A stretch of 64,000 nucleotides of DNA, from NCBI GenBank assembly GCA_023525715.1, contig CM042010.1, positions 80,601,894-80,665,893 on the forward strand, written 5' to 3'. This DNA is from Cichorium intybus (taxonomy: Eukaryota; Streptophyta; Magnoliopsida; Asterales; Asteraceae). Below the pieces are notes generated by a model. The model saw nothing but the letters and a program-made list of their open reading frames with translations. It made no database searches and was not told the origin of the DNA. Every line of letters starts with the position of its first letter. The first letter of the stretch is position 1. The position numbers and the translations under genes are program-made. Below, in pieces: positions 25,805 to 39,107 of this stretch.

Positions 25805-26061
25805 TCCATAACCCAGCACAAGCATTTATATGCTCCATAACCCATCACAACCCTTCCTAATTGACCTTAACCCATCACAACACTTGATAATGGTCCATAA
25901 CCTAGCACAACAGTTTTTATGGTCCATAACCCATCACAACACTTCATAATTGACCATAACCCATCACAACCCTTCATAATGGTCCATAACTCATACAACC
26001 CTTCATAATGGTCCATAACCCATCCTAACCCTTCATAATTGACCATAACCCATCACATACC
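25805..26061 (+). repeat. 30-bp satellite array, block 3
   Basis: 257 bp of satellite between copia A and B. It starts with the A target duplication and ends with ATACC (26057-26061), the left target duplication of B. The sequence after A continues a block with paralogues at 41331 and 49468. Confidence 0.93.
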
Positions 26062-27125
26062 TGTTGGAAATCCATGTTTATGTTATGAGTTTCAAAAACT
26101 AGAAGTTGCAACGAAAGCATAAAATCATGAACACGAATTTCATTCCAAGAGGATCATGCTACATGCATGTAAAGATAAGATGAAGAACAAGCATAGATTA
26201 AGTTCAAGATCATAACCTTTGTTCTTGGGTTGATATGGACGAATTTGATGGCTAGGAATCAAGTTAGAGTCCCTCTATAGTTGATCCACCACAAGCTTGA
26301 ACACCCTTGAATGCTAGTTCCACAACTTGCAAGATTAAACCTCCTTTCCTTTGAAGCAAAAATCGAATTTTGCTTAGTGTTCTAGAGAGATTTTTTGGCT
26401 GATTTTTCTTTGAAGTATAAAGATGTTAACTAGCTTCATATGTTCGGCCATGCAAGCTTAAAAGGGAGAAGAAAAAGATATTTACTTAAAGAATGAGCCT
26501 TTCTACTTTCCATGGTCAAGTGTTGGGAGAAAACAAGCATCTATGACCACTTTTAATTAAACAATTATAAACTTTAGAAGCATGGGGAGACATGGAATGG
26601 CTGAACATATGGAGGGTAAAAACAATTTTTATAACATCCTTTTATTATTTATAAACTCTTAATCAAAGTTTATAAATAATAAACCTTTATACTTTTGTTA
26701 AATGGAATAACTTTTAAACCATATTAATGTACATGAAACCCTTTCAAACATGTAATATATATGATGTAAATATATTTACAACATGCATATTACATTTTAT
26801 TTAATTTACCATTTAAATTAAATAAAATGTTTACTCATAATACAATTAAATCATTTAACAACTTAAACAATTTAATTGTTATACATAATTAATTCATCAC
26901 ATATGAATTATTAATCAACCTTTAATATTGGAGTTATTATTATAATTATTTAAATAATAATAACTTACAAGATTAAATTTCAAGTTTAGTGTCATTTGAT
27001 GTTAAATCAAATTTAACATTCCAAATGATCAATTGGTGTCAAACTTGTTGTTGATGTGACCCTATAGGATCATGTATTATTAGTAATATCATTTTATGAT
27101 CATCCTTGGGCATATAGAACTAACA
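26062..27125 (-). repeat. 3' LTR of copia B
   Basis: TG...CA-bounded, near-identical to 33699-34763. The PPT on its right side marks it as the 3' LTR. Confidence 0.94.
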
Positions 27126-27136
27126 ATCTCCCACTT
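27126..27136 (-). promoter_or_regulatory. Polypurine tract of copia B
   Basis: AAGTGGGAGAT in the element sense, adjacent to the 3' LTR, identical to that of copia A. Confidence 0.85.
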
Positions 27137-27908
27137 GCACAAGGTTGCATCATAGAATTATACAGACAGTGATAAACGTCTAGCAACATTTCACTGCCCC
27201 TAATAACACATGACATAATGCCATTCAACAACATCCAATTCTTCATAAGCACGAGGCTCTAATTGATGTACAAGGTTATCTATCAATTATCCCTTTGTCA
27301 CAGACATCATGTCGAACGTGAGACATGGATCTTAATCATTCTCATTTTATGTTCAACTTTCAATCAGGCGCCTTAGATGTCTAACTCTCAACACACATAA
27401 GAGGAAGAAATCCTGTCTTGACTACATACGCCCCTCATATAGTTAGTACTATACATGAGTATGGTCTGTATGATTGTCTATTTTTCAAGAACAACGATGA
27501 ACCATATCAAAGCATAGCACTTCCTATACTTGAGTCCTAAATATGTATCTCAGGTCTAAGGATACAATGATAATACCTTTATTCAAGAATCACTTATGAT
27601 GATGATCCATGGAGTGATATTGAAACGGGTCAAGTCCAATACTTGTTCACTAACAAGTACCTATGAATTTGGTTGCAACCTTTTGCTACTTTTACCCATA
27701 AAAGTCAACCAATCCAATTCATATTAGTCTTACTTCATAATTGCTCCCACAATTATGATCGACTATGGACATTTAGAATAATTAGATTATTCAAGGATTA
27801 AACATGCTAATATTAAAACAAACAATTATGAATGAAACATCACGTCACATATATTACATAATTCTTGTTGTTTACATAATTTCATATTCATAAAACACTA
27901 AACACAAA
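27137..27908 (-). other. 3' untranslated region of copia B
   Basis: About 770 bp between the pol stop and the PPT, homologous to the same segment in A. No coding region is seen. Confidence 0.78.
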
Positions 27909-28451
27909 TCAAATCCATTCATTAGATAAACGAAGTCCTATACCCTTAGCGTGACTTTCATGCTTAGCTTGGGATAAAGGCTTCGTGAATGGGTTTGCCA
28001 AATTCTGATCTGTATGAACCTTGTGAATACTTATTTCACCATTCTTAACTTCATGTCTTATGTAGTTATACATTCGGTGAATGTGTTTGGTCTTTTGATG
28101 CGATCTAGGTTCTTTTGCTTGAGCTATAGCACCTAGATTGTCACAGAAGATTTCTATAGGGTCCCGAATGGAAGGAACAACCCCTAGATCTTCAATGAAC
28201 TTTCTCATCCAGACAGCTTCTTGAGCAGCTTCCGAAGCAGCAACATATTCTGATTCTGTAGTGGATTGTGCAATCACTTCTTGTTTGGAACTCTTCCAAG
28301 ACACGGCTCCTCCATTTAAAATAAAGACATACCCAGATTGAGATCTCGAATCATCCCTATCCATTTGGAAGCTTGCGTCAGTGTAACCCCTTACCTTTAA
28401 GCTTTCTTCCAAACCACCGTAAACTAAGAACATATCTTTAGTTCTTCTCAA
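27909..28451 (-). pseudogene. Copia B pol, RNase H domain
   Basis: C-terminal RNase H of the polyprotein, cut off from RT by a stop. Copia RNase H motifs are present: TDASF (Asp25), TTESEY (Glu66), CDN (Asp104). The last conserved acidic position, in the usual ADPFTKPL motif, is Asn here (ANPFTKPL, residue 153). RNase H removes template RNA during cDNA synthesis. The upstream frame ends at an in-frame TAG near 28479-28481, where copia C has a Trp codon. The ATG is an internal Met, not a true start. Confidence 0.9.
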
Positions 28452-28478
28452 GTACTTAAGAATGTTCTTGACAGCAGT

Positions 28479-30344
28479 CTAGTGGGCTTCACCTGGGTTC
28501 TGTTGATACCTACTAGTCATGCTTAAGGCACATGAGACGTCGGGCCTAGTACATAACATGGCATACATGATAGACCCAATTGCCGAAGCATATGGGACAT
28601 GTTTCATCCTTTCAAGTTCAGTCCTAGTGCTTGGGCACTGAGACTTACTTAGGATGGTGCCATGTGGTATTGGCAAGAATCCTCTTTTGGAGTCTTGCAT
28701 CTTGAACCTTTTCAAGATTTTATCAATATATACACTTTGGCTTAGACCAATAAGTCTCTTAGATCTATCTCTATAGATCTTTATGCCTAATACATAAGCA
28801 GCTTCTCCTAAGTCCTTCATTGAGAAACAGTTCTCAAGGAATGTTTTGACACCTTTCAAGGTTGGGATGTCATTTCCAAATAGAAGTATGTCATCAACAT
28901 ACAATACTAGGAATATGACTATGCTCCCACTAGCTTTCTTGTAAACACAGGAGTCATCCTCATTTTTAATGAACCCAAAATTTGTAATCTTTTCATCAAA
29001 ACGGATGTTCCATGTTTGAGACGCTTGCTTCAATCCATAGATAGATCTTTTAAGCTTGCACACTTTGCTTGGATGCTTGGGATCGACAAAACCTTCAGGT
29101 TGATCCATATAGACATCTTCCAATAAGTGTCCATTAAGGAAAGCGGTCTTGACATCCATTTGCCATATCTCATAATCATAGTACGCGGCTATGGCAAAAA
29201 GTATCCTAATCGACTTGATCATTGCCACTGGTGAAAAAGTGTGAACATTTCCATTCACGTCGGTTTTCTTCTTGAAAACCCATTTGTTCCCAATAGTCTT
29301 ACAATTGGTGGGAAGATTAACCAAGTCCCATACTTGGTTATCGTGCATGGATTGCATCTCAGTGTTCATGGCTTCAAGCCATTTATCAGATTCAGGATCT
29401 GACATTGCACTTTGGTAGTTGACGGGTTCATCAGAATCTATCGTATAACATTCCTCTTCCATCATCAGGTAACCATACTTTTCAGGTTCAAATCGAACCC
29501 TACCAGATCTGCGAACATCTTGTGTTACAATTTGTTCCTGATCAACTGTTTGTTCAGGTTCAACAATTTCTTGTTGAATGCTAGATCCAATTTCTTGTGT
29601 ATCAGGCTGTGGTTCCTGAAGTTCCTCAAGTTCCACAAACCTCCCACTAGCCTCTTCTGTCAAAAACTTGTTTTCTAGGAATTCAGCTTTTCGAGAAATA
29701 AATATCTTATTCTCTATGGGATTGTAGAAGTAGTATCCAAGACAATCTTTCGGATACCCTACAAAGATACACTTAGTTGAACGGGGTTGTAGTTTGTTTG
29801 AAGCTTCTTGTCTAACATAAGCTTCACAACCCCATACCTTGAGATAGGATAAAGATGGAACCTTTCCATGCCATATCTCATAAGATGTTTTATCTACCTT
29901 CTTGGTAGGTGCCATGTTTAGGAGACGAGCGGCTGTTTGTAAAGCATAACCCCAAAATGACAAAGGTAGAGTACTTTTACTCATCATGGATCGAACCATA
30001 TCCAATAGTGTTCGGTTCCGCCTCTCAGATACACCATTATGTTGTGGTATTCCAGGTGGAGTAAGTTGTGAAACAATTCCACAAGTCTTAAGATGATCCA
30101 TAAAGTTTGTAGTTAAGTACTCACCTCCTCTATCAGAACGTAGAACTTTAATTGTTTTGTTGAGTTGATTTTCCACTTCACTTTGAAACGTTTTGAACAT
30201 TTCAAACGCCTCATGTTTATGTTTAATCAAATAAACATATCCAAAACGACTAAAGTCGTCAGTGAAGGTGATGAAATATCTTTCACCATATCTAGTCATT
30301 GGCTTGAAAGGACCACATACATCTGTATGTATGATTCCTAACAA
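28479..30344 (-). pseudogene. Copia B pol, integrase and reverse transcriptase
   Basis: 621-codon frame from within integrase to the end of RT. The integrase catalytic triad is visible as Asp8, Asp71 and Glu107 (35 residues between the last two). RT has WQMDVKTAFLNG, LKQAS and YVDD at 482-485. Against copia C an in-frame deletion of about 63 bp after residue 370 removes the conserved KARLVAKG and YDET motifs of RT, which should inactivate it. The frame ends at a nonsense TAG. The first Met is internal; the true protein enters from gag upstream. Confidence 0.93.
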
Positions 30345-30419
30345 GTCCTTTGCCCTCTCATTGGTTCCTGAGAAAGGAGCTTTAGTCGTCTTGCCATGTA
30401 AACAAGATTCACATATATA

Positions 30420-31616
30420 TCAAATGAGTTGGGATATACGATTCTTGTTTATATGCCCAAGGCGACAATGCCATAGATAAATTTGACTCAAATCACATTT
30501 GGGTCTCTTGGTGAAAGTGTGGTATAAAGAGCCATGGTTAGTCTTTTCATCAAGGTATACTTCATAAATTCCATTTAAAGGCCTAGCCTCAAAATAGAAT
30601 ACATTAATTTTGTAAACACAAATGTCATCATTCATAAAGGAAAGATTAAAACCACATTGTCTCAACTTAGCAACCGAAATAATATTCCTAGTCAAGCTAG
30701 GAACATAATAAACATTCAACAATGTCAAATACAAGCCACTAGGTAGTAATAAATCAAAACTTCCAATTGAATCCACCGCAACCCTTGCACTATTTCCAAC
30801 CCGGAGTATTTCCTCGTTTGCCTTCAGTCGCCTACTCCTTTTGAACCCCTGCAACATATTACAAATGTGAGTTCCACAACCAGTATCAAATACCCATGTG
30901 TTAGGAGATAAATTATAAAGTTCTAGGTCTATCACATAGATACCTGAAGTGCCCTCACCGGCCTTCTTCTTCTTCAACTCCGCAAGATAGGTAGGGCAAT
31001 TCCTCTTCCAATGCCCAACTTTGCCACATTCGAAGCACGCGTCTTCTTTGGCAATTTTTGCTTTCTTCTTGGGCGGACGGGATGTTTGGACAACTTTCTT
31101 GCCCTTTCCTTTGACAACCTTTGCCTTCCCCTTGCCCTTGGAGTTGGTGGGGTGTTCAGGTCTAGTTCTCTTTGTGCCACCTTCCTTGATCATGAGAACT
31201 TGAGTGGTTTTCTTAGGCAGATTCTTTTCCGCGGTAATTAGCATCCCATGCAATTCCGGGATAGTCTTGTTCAAACCATTCATGTTATAATTCATGACGA
31301 AGGGTTCAAAAGACTTTGTCAAGGAGTTAAGGATCATATCTGTTGCTAGCTCTTCGGGCATCACAACTCCAAGACATACCAAATGATCAATGTGACTCTT
31401 CATTTTGAGCACATAAGAGCTAACCGTATGCCCATCCTCCATCTTGCAAGCATGGAAAGCCCGAACAGTTTCGAACCTTTTTGTTCTTGCAAGTTGTTGG
31501 AACATTTCCTTCAATTGATTAATCATGTCATAGGCCGAATGATTCTCTAAATCCTTCTGAAGGTCAGGAATCATGGTTGCCAACATGAGGCATGATGCAT
31601 CAATGGAATTATCCAT
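30420..31616 (-). pseudogene. Copia B gag, nucleocapsid and protease
   Basis: 398-codon frame. Gag core at residues 1-150, a Lys-rich linker, CCHC knuckle CFECGKVGHWKRNC at 194-207 (RNA binding), aspartic protease site WVFDTG with Asp244, and the pre-integrase motif LWHCRLGHINKNRI near 381. It loses frame at about 30425, where about 35 bp present in copia C (44931 region) are missing. Its true start is upstream at 31828 in another frame. Confidence 0.92.
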
Positions 31617-31828
31617 CTTTTTAAGCCATGCATCGTGTGCAGGCTTAGGAATGGCAGGGGCTCTTCAGGAAGTAGTTCATTGAGAACATATTCTTTCTTT
31701 TCTTGTTTGAGAACTATTCTCACACTACGGTACCAATCCAAGAAGTTGGTGTGGTTAAGTTTTTCTCCCTCAAGGAGAGACCGTAGTGAAGTTTTGTTAG
31801 GAGCCGGGTTTGTTGTGTTTGGTGCCAT
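31571..31828 (-). pseudogene. Copia B gag, N-terminal part (frameshifted)
   Basis: The polyprotein start (MAPNTTNPAPNKTS) lies at 31828 as in the other copies. The frame leaves register near 31660, where a run of five G in the other copies has four here, so residues after about 56 are out of frame. This single-base deletion separates the start codon from the rest of gag. Confidence 0.92.
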
Positions 31829-33684
31829 CTACAAAATTTTAACATGGTTTAATTTAGTAAATTATGATATTAAGTCCTTAATAATTAATACCCTTTCTTA
31901 TTTCATAAACTTTAATTGATTAAGGTCTAGAATCCAAGTTGCAATACGAATAAGTGGTTAGGTATCCTTTATCCCGTTTATTCGAATCAACAAGGTAGGT
32001 AACGGTTTACCAATTATATCCAAATATAATTTCTAGAGTTATGGGATCCCATTATAACATTTATAAGTTTGGCATGTTTGATCCCATCTATGCCTTGGAT
32101 TTCTAATGCTTAGGTGACCTTTATCACAAAAGATTTCCAAACAAATCATCCCAATTAATGGACGTGTAGTTTTGCCAACTATTAATGGTTAGGTGTCCTT
32201 TATCCCATTAATATTGCAAAGCTACCTCTTGTATCAAAAGAAAACTCCAAGTGGTTAGGTAACCTTTATCCCACAAGGATATACAAGTGATACATGAGTG
32301 TTTTAAGAGGGACGGCATTGATTTGTATTTCAAAAGGGATTTGTATGTTTTACAATTCTAATTTTGGAAAACATATAGTATCATGTACATTGCATGCATC
32401 CAATGAACATGGTACCATTAAAATCTTATTTTGTCAATTGTTTCCTTTAATCATAAAATCTCCATTTTATTAATTCTTTGTTTGTGGTCAAGATTACAAT
32501 TAATATCCAATATTAAGTTTGAGTTTGATCACATACATAAGAACCAATTTTAATCCTAAATAATTACCATTATTATTTAGGGTTGGAGTTTGTAAGAATT
32601 CATAAAATCTCCATTTTATTTCTTGTTTCATTCATTTTCAAAACTTGACTTTATAGGTTTTATAACAAAACCCATTTTTAATAAAACCAATTGTACTACA
32701 TCTTATGTTTTATATGTCAATTTGAAAAATTACAAACTCCTTGATGATTATGTTTAATTATCTAGGTTGTCTAGCATGCAAAATCTTATTTTCATTCACA
32801 ACATAACATAATAAAACATTCAATCATCACATGCATGCATGGGTGCATAAACACAAGCCAACTAGTTTGATATTTCATGTGAGCCATACATGAAATATCA
32901 AGTCCAAACCTAGGGACAAAAAGGTGACAAAAACTCAACCAAATGATCTTCGATTTAGCTACAATTTTGCCAAGCTTCTTATAACATCAAATGACACTTG
33001 AACCACCATTTCTTGACACCATGGAAGAGCTTGAGATTTTTCTTTGCCCTCCCCAATACTTGCGACAGAAACAGCCAAGCAGGAGGTATTTTGTGTGATT
33101 TTGTTGCTTTCTTCACTTCATTCTTGGCCAAATTGATGCTAATACTTGTTAAAACTTAATGTTTATGCTAGATATTAAAGTTATCAACAAGTATATCACC
33201 AAATGACCAAGATATGAATTTTTAAACACTTCCTTAACAGATTCGAAATCTGGACAGCAGCTATGCAGAAAGTGTTGCTGTTGGGTGCAATCTTTTCTTG
33301 GTCTTTTACTTCCTTCTCTTGTTACATTTTGTGAAAAATATAAAATACAACTATTCTAATAATTACAAAATGAATAAAAGAAGGAAATAACTAATTATTA
33401 TTACAAACTATTTGAATAAAAGAATATATTACAACCAAATTGAATTTAAACACAAAACATGCAACACATGGTCCTTGGCTTGTTTATGCAGCATTTTATC
33501 ACATAAAATCATAAGAAAATCAACACTTTGTTTTTCTAAGGCAACAATTATGTAACCAAATGCATGCAAACATAAAATATAGTTGGTTACATAAAATCAT
33601 AGATAATATACTTATTATCTAGACATGCAATATACCCATGTCTATCCAAATAAACTTATTATCTAGACATGCAATATACCCATG
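31829..33684 (-). other. Copia B leader
   Basis: Non-coding leader collinear with the others, with motif copies near 31955, 32108, 32188 and 32253. A 43-bp stretch next to the PBS (from about 33604) is tandemly duplicated (CTTATTATCTAGACATGCAA appears twice). Confidence 0.78.
32869..32899 (-). promoter_or_regulatory. Conserved leader hairpin (copia B)
   Basis: Identical arms and loop to 1712-1742. Confidence 0.7.
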
Positions 33685-33696
33685 TCTCTGATACCA
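33685..33696 (-). promoter_or_regulatory. Primer-binding site (copia B)
   Basis: TGGTATCAGAGA in the element sense: matches the initiator-Met tRNA complement except the last base, which is C in the sibling elements. Confidence 0.88.
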
Positions 33697-33698
33697 AT

Positions 33699-34763
33699 TG
33701 TTGGAAATCCATGTTCATGTTATGAGTTTCAAAAACTAGAAGTTGCAACGGAAGCATAAAATCATGAACACGAATTTCATTCCAAGAGGATCATGCTACA
33801 TGCATGTAAAGATAAGATGAAGAACAAGCATAGATTAAGTTCAAGATCATAACCTTTGTTCTTGGGTTGATATGGACGAATTTGATGGCTAGGAATCAAG
33901 TTAGAGTCCCTCTATAGTTGATCCACCACAAGCTTGAACACCCTTGAATGCTAGTTCCACAACTTGCAAGATTAAACCTCCTTTCCTTTGAAGCAAAAAT
34001 CGAATTTTGCTTAGTGTTCTAGAGAGATTTTTTGGCTGATTTTTCTTTGAAGTATAAAGATGTTAACTAGCTTCATATGTTCGGCCATCCAAGCTTAAAA
34101 GGGAGAAGAAAAAGATATTTTACTTAAAGAATGAGCCTTTCTACTTTTCATGGTCAAGTGTTGGGAGAAAACAATCATCTATGACCACTTTTAATTAAAC
34201 AATTATAAACTTTAGAAGCATGGGGAGACATGGAATGGCTAAACATATGGAGGGTAAAAACAATTTTTATAACATCCTTTTATTATTTATAAACTCTTAA
34301 TCAAAGTTTATAAATAATAAACCTTTATACTTTTGTTAAATGGAATAACTTTTAAACCATATTAATGTACATGAAACCCTTTCAAACATGTAATATATAT
34401 GATGTAAATATATTTACAACATGCATATTACATTTTATTTAATTTACCATTTAAATTAAATAAAAGGTTTACTCATAATACAATTAAATCATTTAACAAC
34501 TTAAACAATTTAATTGTTATACATAATTAATTCATCACATATGAATTATTAATCAACCTTTAATATTGGAGTTATTATTATAATTATTTAAATCATAATA
34601 ACTTACAAGATGAAATTGCAAGTTTAGTGTCATTTGATGTTAAATCAAATTTAACATTCCAAATGATCAATTGGTGTCAAACTTGTTGTTGGTGTGACCC
34701 TATAGGATCATGTATTATTAGTAATATCATTTTATGATCATCCTTGGGCATATAGAACTAACA
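33699..34763 (-). repeat. 5' LTR of copia B
   Basis: Partner of 26062-27125. Followed by the right TSD ATACC (34764-34768). Confidence 0.94.
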
Positions 34764-37700
34764 ATACCTTGGTAATGGTCCATAACCCATCACAAGCCAT
34801 CATAACTGACCATAACCTATCACAACCCTTCATAATGGTCCATAACCCATCACAACCTTCATAATGGTCAATAACCCATACAAGCCTTCAAAATGGTGCA
34901 TAATCGATCACAACCTTCATAATAGTCTAACCCATCACAATCCTTCATAATTGACCATAACCCATCACAAACTTTCATAATGGTCCAAAACCCACCACAA
35001 CCCTTTCTATGGTCCATAACCCATCACAACCCTTCTTAATAGACCTTATCCCATCACAACCGTTCATAATGGTCCATAACGCAGCATAACACTTTCTATG
35101 GTCGATAACCCAACACAACCCTTCATAATTGACAATAACCCATCACAACCCTTTATAATGGTCCATCACCCATCACAACCATGCATAAGTGATCATAACC
35201 TATCATAACCCTTCGCAATGGTCCATATCCCTTCATAATGATCCATAACCCATCACAACCTTAATAATGGTCCATAACCCATCACAACCCTTTATAATGG
35301 TCCATAACCCATCACAGTCCTTCATACTTGACCATAACCCATCACAACCCTTCATAATTGACTATAACCTATCACAACCCTTCATAATGGTCAATAACCC
35401 ATCATAATCCTTCATAATGGTCCAAAACCCATCACAACTTTCATAATAGTCCATAACCATACAACCTTTCATAATAGTCCATAAGCCATCACAACCCTTT
35501 CTAATGGTCCATAACCCGTCATAACCCTTCATAATTTACCACAACCCATCACAAACCTTCATTATATTCCATAACCTAACACAACCCTTTCTATTGTCCA
35601 TAACCCATCACAACCCTTCTTAATTAACCTTAACCGATCAAAACCCTTCATAATAGTCCATAACCCATCAGAACCCTTCATAATGGTCCGTAACATATAA
35701 CAACCCTTTGTAATGGTCCATAACCCATACAAACCTTCATAATGGTCCATACCCATCACAACCCTTTATAATGGTCCATAACCCATCACAACCCTTCATA
35801 AGTGATCATAACCTATCATAACCCTTTGTAATGGTGTATATCTCTTCATAATGGCCCATAACCCATCACAACCTTAATAATGGTCCATAACCCATCATAA
35901 CCCTTTATAATGGTCCATAACCCATCACGACCCTTCATACTTGACCATAACCCATCACAACCCTTCATACTTGACCATAACCCATCACAACCTGGTCCGT
36001 AACCCATGACAACCCTTCATAATAGTCCATAACCCATACAAACCTTCATAATGGTCCATAACCCATCACAACCCTTCATAATTGACTATACCCATCATAA
36101 CCCTTCCATAACCCATCACAACCCTTCATAATTGACCATAACATATCACAACACTTAATAATGGTCCATAACCCAACATAACCCTTCGTAATGGTCCATA
36201 GCCCATCACAACCCTTTGTAATGGTTCATAACCCATCACAACCCTTCATAATTGATCATAACCCATCACAACCCTTTATAATGGTCCATAACCCATCACA
36301 ACCCTTTATAATGGTCCATAACCATCACAACCCTTCATAATTGACCATAACCCTTCACAACCTTTCATAATTAATCAAAACCCATCACAACTCTTCATAA
36401 TGGTCCGTAACCCATCCCAACCCTTCATAATGGTCCACTACCCATAACAACCCTTCATAATGGTCCATAACCCATACAAACCATCATAATGGTCCATAAC
36501 CCATCACAACACCTCATAATTGACCATAACCCATCACAACCCTTTGTAATGGTCCATAACCCATCATAACCCTTCATAATTGACCATAACCTATCACAAC
36601 CCTTCATAATGGTCAATAACCCATCATAACCCTTCATAATTAACCATAACATATCACAATCCTTCATAATGGTCCATAACCCAGCACAACCCTTTCTATG
36701 ATCCATAACCCATCACAACCCTTCTTAATTAACCTTAACCCATCACAACCCTTCATAATGGTCCATAAACCTACAGAACAGTTTCTATGGTCGATAACCC
36801 AACATAACCCTTCATAATTGACCATAACCCATCACAACCCTTCATAATGGTCCATAACCCATACAACCCTTCATAATGGTCCATAACACTTCACAACCCA
36901 TCATAATTGACCATAACCCGTCACAACCCTTTGTAATGGTCCATAACCCATCACAACCCTTCATAATTGATCATAACCCATCACAACCCTTCATAATAGT
37001 CCATAACCCATCACAACCTTTATAATGGTCCATAACCATCACAACCCTTCATAATTGACCATAACCCTTCACAACCGTTCATAATTGTCCATAACCAAGC
37101 ACAACCCTTTCTATGGTCGATAACCCATCAGAACCCTTCATAATCGACCATAACCTATCACAACCCTTCAGAATGGTCAATAACCCATCATAATCCTTCA
37201 TAATGGTCCATAACCGATCACAACCTTCATAATAGTCCACAACCCATACAACCCTTCATAATCGTCCATAACCCATTACAACCTATTCTAGTGGTCGATA
37301 ACCCATCACAATCCTTCATAATTGACCATAACCCATCACAAACCTTTATAATGGTCCATAACCTATCACAACCCTTTCTATGGTCCATAACCCATCACAA
37401 CTCTTCTTAATAGACCTTAAACCACCACAACCCTTCATAATGGTCCATAATGCAGCACAACACTTTCTATGGTCGATAACCCAACACAACCCTTCATAAT
37501 TGACCATACATATCACAACCCTTCATAATGGTCCATAACCCGTACAACCCTTCATAATGGAGCATAACCCATCACAAACCTTCATAATTGACCATAACCC
37601 ATCACAACCCTTTGTAATGGTCCATAACCTATCACAACACTTCATAATTGATCATAACCTATCATAACCCTTTGTAATGGTCTATAAACCTTCATAATGG

Positions 37701-38191
37701 TCCATAACCCATCACAACCTTAATAATGGTCTATAACCCATCACAACCCTTTATAATGGTCCATAACCCATCACAACACTTCATACTTGACCATAACCCA
37801 TCACAACCCTTCATAATTGACCATAACCTATCATAACCCTTCATAATGGTCAATAACCCATCATAATCCTTCATAATGGTCCATAACCCTTCATAACGTT
37901 CATAATAGTCCATAACCATACAACCCTTCATAATGGTCCATTACCATCACAACCCTTTCTAATGGTCCATAACCCATCACAACCCTTCATATTTGACCAC
38001 AAACCATCACAAACCTTTATAATGGTCCATAACCTAGCACTAGCATTTCTATGGTCTATAACCCATCACAACCCTTCCTAATTGACCTTAACCGATCACA
38101 ACACTTGATAATGGTCCATAACCCAGCAAAACCCTTTTATGATCCATAACCCATCACAACCCTTCATAATTGACGATAACCCATCACAACC
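34764..38191 (+). repeat. 30-bp satellite array, block 4
   Basis: About 3.4 kb. Includes higher-order landmarks: a CACTTTCTATGGTCGATAAC segment near 35092 and 37460, and CTAGCACTAGCATTTCT at 38034, each repeated in later blocks. No gene is seen. Confidence 0.95.
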
Positions 38192-38847
38192 CTTCCCATG
38201 GTGCTCTTCTTTCTCATAACCCACCTACTATTTACACGTCCGTCCCTGATAAAATCCTTTGGAGATCTAGAGACGGTCAACTCTCTCCTTTCTCTGTTCG
38301 ATCTGTGTGGCAGTCTATTCGCCCCTATCACCAACCGGTCTTTTGGTTTCATCTTGTTTGGTTCTCTCAGAACATCCTCAGACATGCTTTCATTCTTTGG
38401 GTTGCTCTTAAAGATCGTCTTAAGACTCATGATAAAATCAAAATTTGGGACACTAATTCCAATCTCATTTGTGCATTCTGCGGGGACTGTCCGGATTCCC
38501 TTTCCCATCTCTTCTTTGAATGCTCTTTCACTTCTTTGGTTTGGCATGACCTTCATCATGTCATGAATCTCTCCTTCTCCACTGATAGCTGGTCTGATAT
38601 CATTAATCAACTCAACCCCATTAATAAGAACAAGACCATTTGGTCCATCATTAGAAGACTTGTTTTTGCTGGAGCGGTCTACCACATCTGGCGGGAAAGA
38701 AATTTACGCATTTTTACAAAAATAAAAAGATCTCATCATGCTGAAGTGAATATTGTTAAGGATGATATCCGCTGTAGACTGCTGAGTCTTTCTTTGAAAA
38801 CTTGCACTAATGTTGATATGGCTAAAACACTTTGGACCCTCCCTTAA
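38192..38847 (+). pseudogene. L1 ORF2 C-terminus (LINE d)
   Basis: The last 218 or so codons of ORF2 in one open frame: VFWFHLVWFSQN, CAFCGDC, HLFFEC, then the C-terminus ending LWTLP and TAA at 38845-38847. It corresponds to the zf-RVT region; endonuclease and RT are absent because of 5' truncation. An open frame runs into it from the satellite, which is coincidental. Confidence 0.9.
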
Positions 38848-39107
38848 TTTTCTTCCTCTGCGCTTTCCTTTTTCTCTGCTTGTTTTGGCTTGTATGGTTT
38901 GTTTGTTTTGCAGGTTGCTCTCCTTTATGTTCTTGTTTGCTTATGGTTCCTTCTCTTGTTTTGGTTCATAGTTTAGCTTGTTGTCCGTTGGGGCCTGTCC
39001 CGATGGATTTTCTGTTTTTTGGTGGGGAGTCCCCAGCCTTATATTGTATTTATTCTTTTTATTAATAAAATTTGCAAGAGGTGCCGCCCTCTTTACCCAA
39101 AAAAAAA
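38192..39107 (+). mobile_element. 5'-truncated L1 (LINE d)
   Basis: 0.9 kb of L1 3' end with poly(A) at 39099-39107. Flanks match satellite paralogues without the insertion (41474-41530), but about 34 bp of target are missing and no target duplication is seen. Closer to LINE e than to LINE c. Confidence 0.9.

Larger units (their letters stand above)
26062..34763 (-). mobile_element. Complete copia element B
   Basis: 8.7 kb with LTRs of about 1,065 bp (26062-27125 and 33699-34763) differing by roughly a dozen substitutions by eye, TSD ATACC on both sides, PPT at 27126 and PBS at 33685. The coding order is gag, protease, integrase, RT, RNase H, which defines Ty1/copia. The polyprotein is broken by a one-base deletion, two larger deletions and a nonsense codon, so B is not autonomous now. 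Confidence 0.95.

Noticed and set aside
28451..30344. Reading copia B fragments as separate genes
   Set aside because: Comparison with copia C shows that they are parts of one polyprotein split by a stop and deletions.
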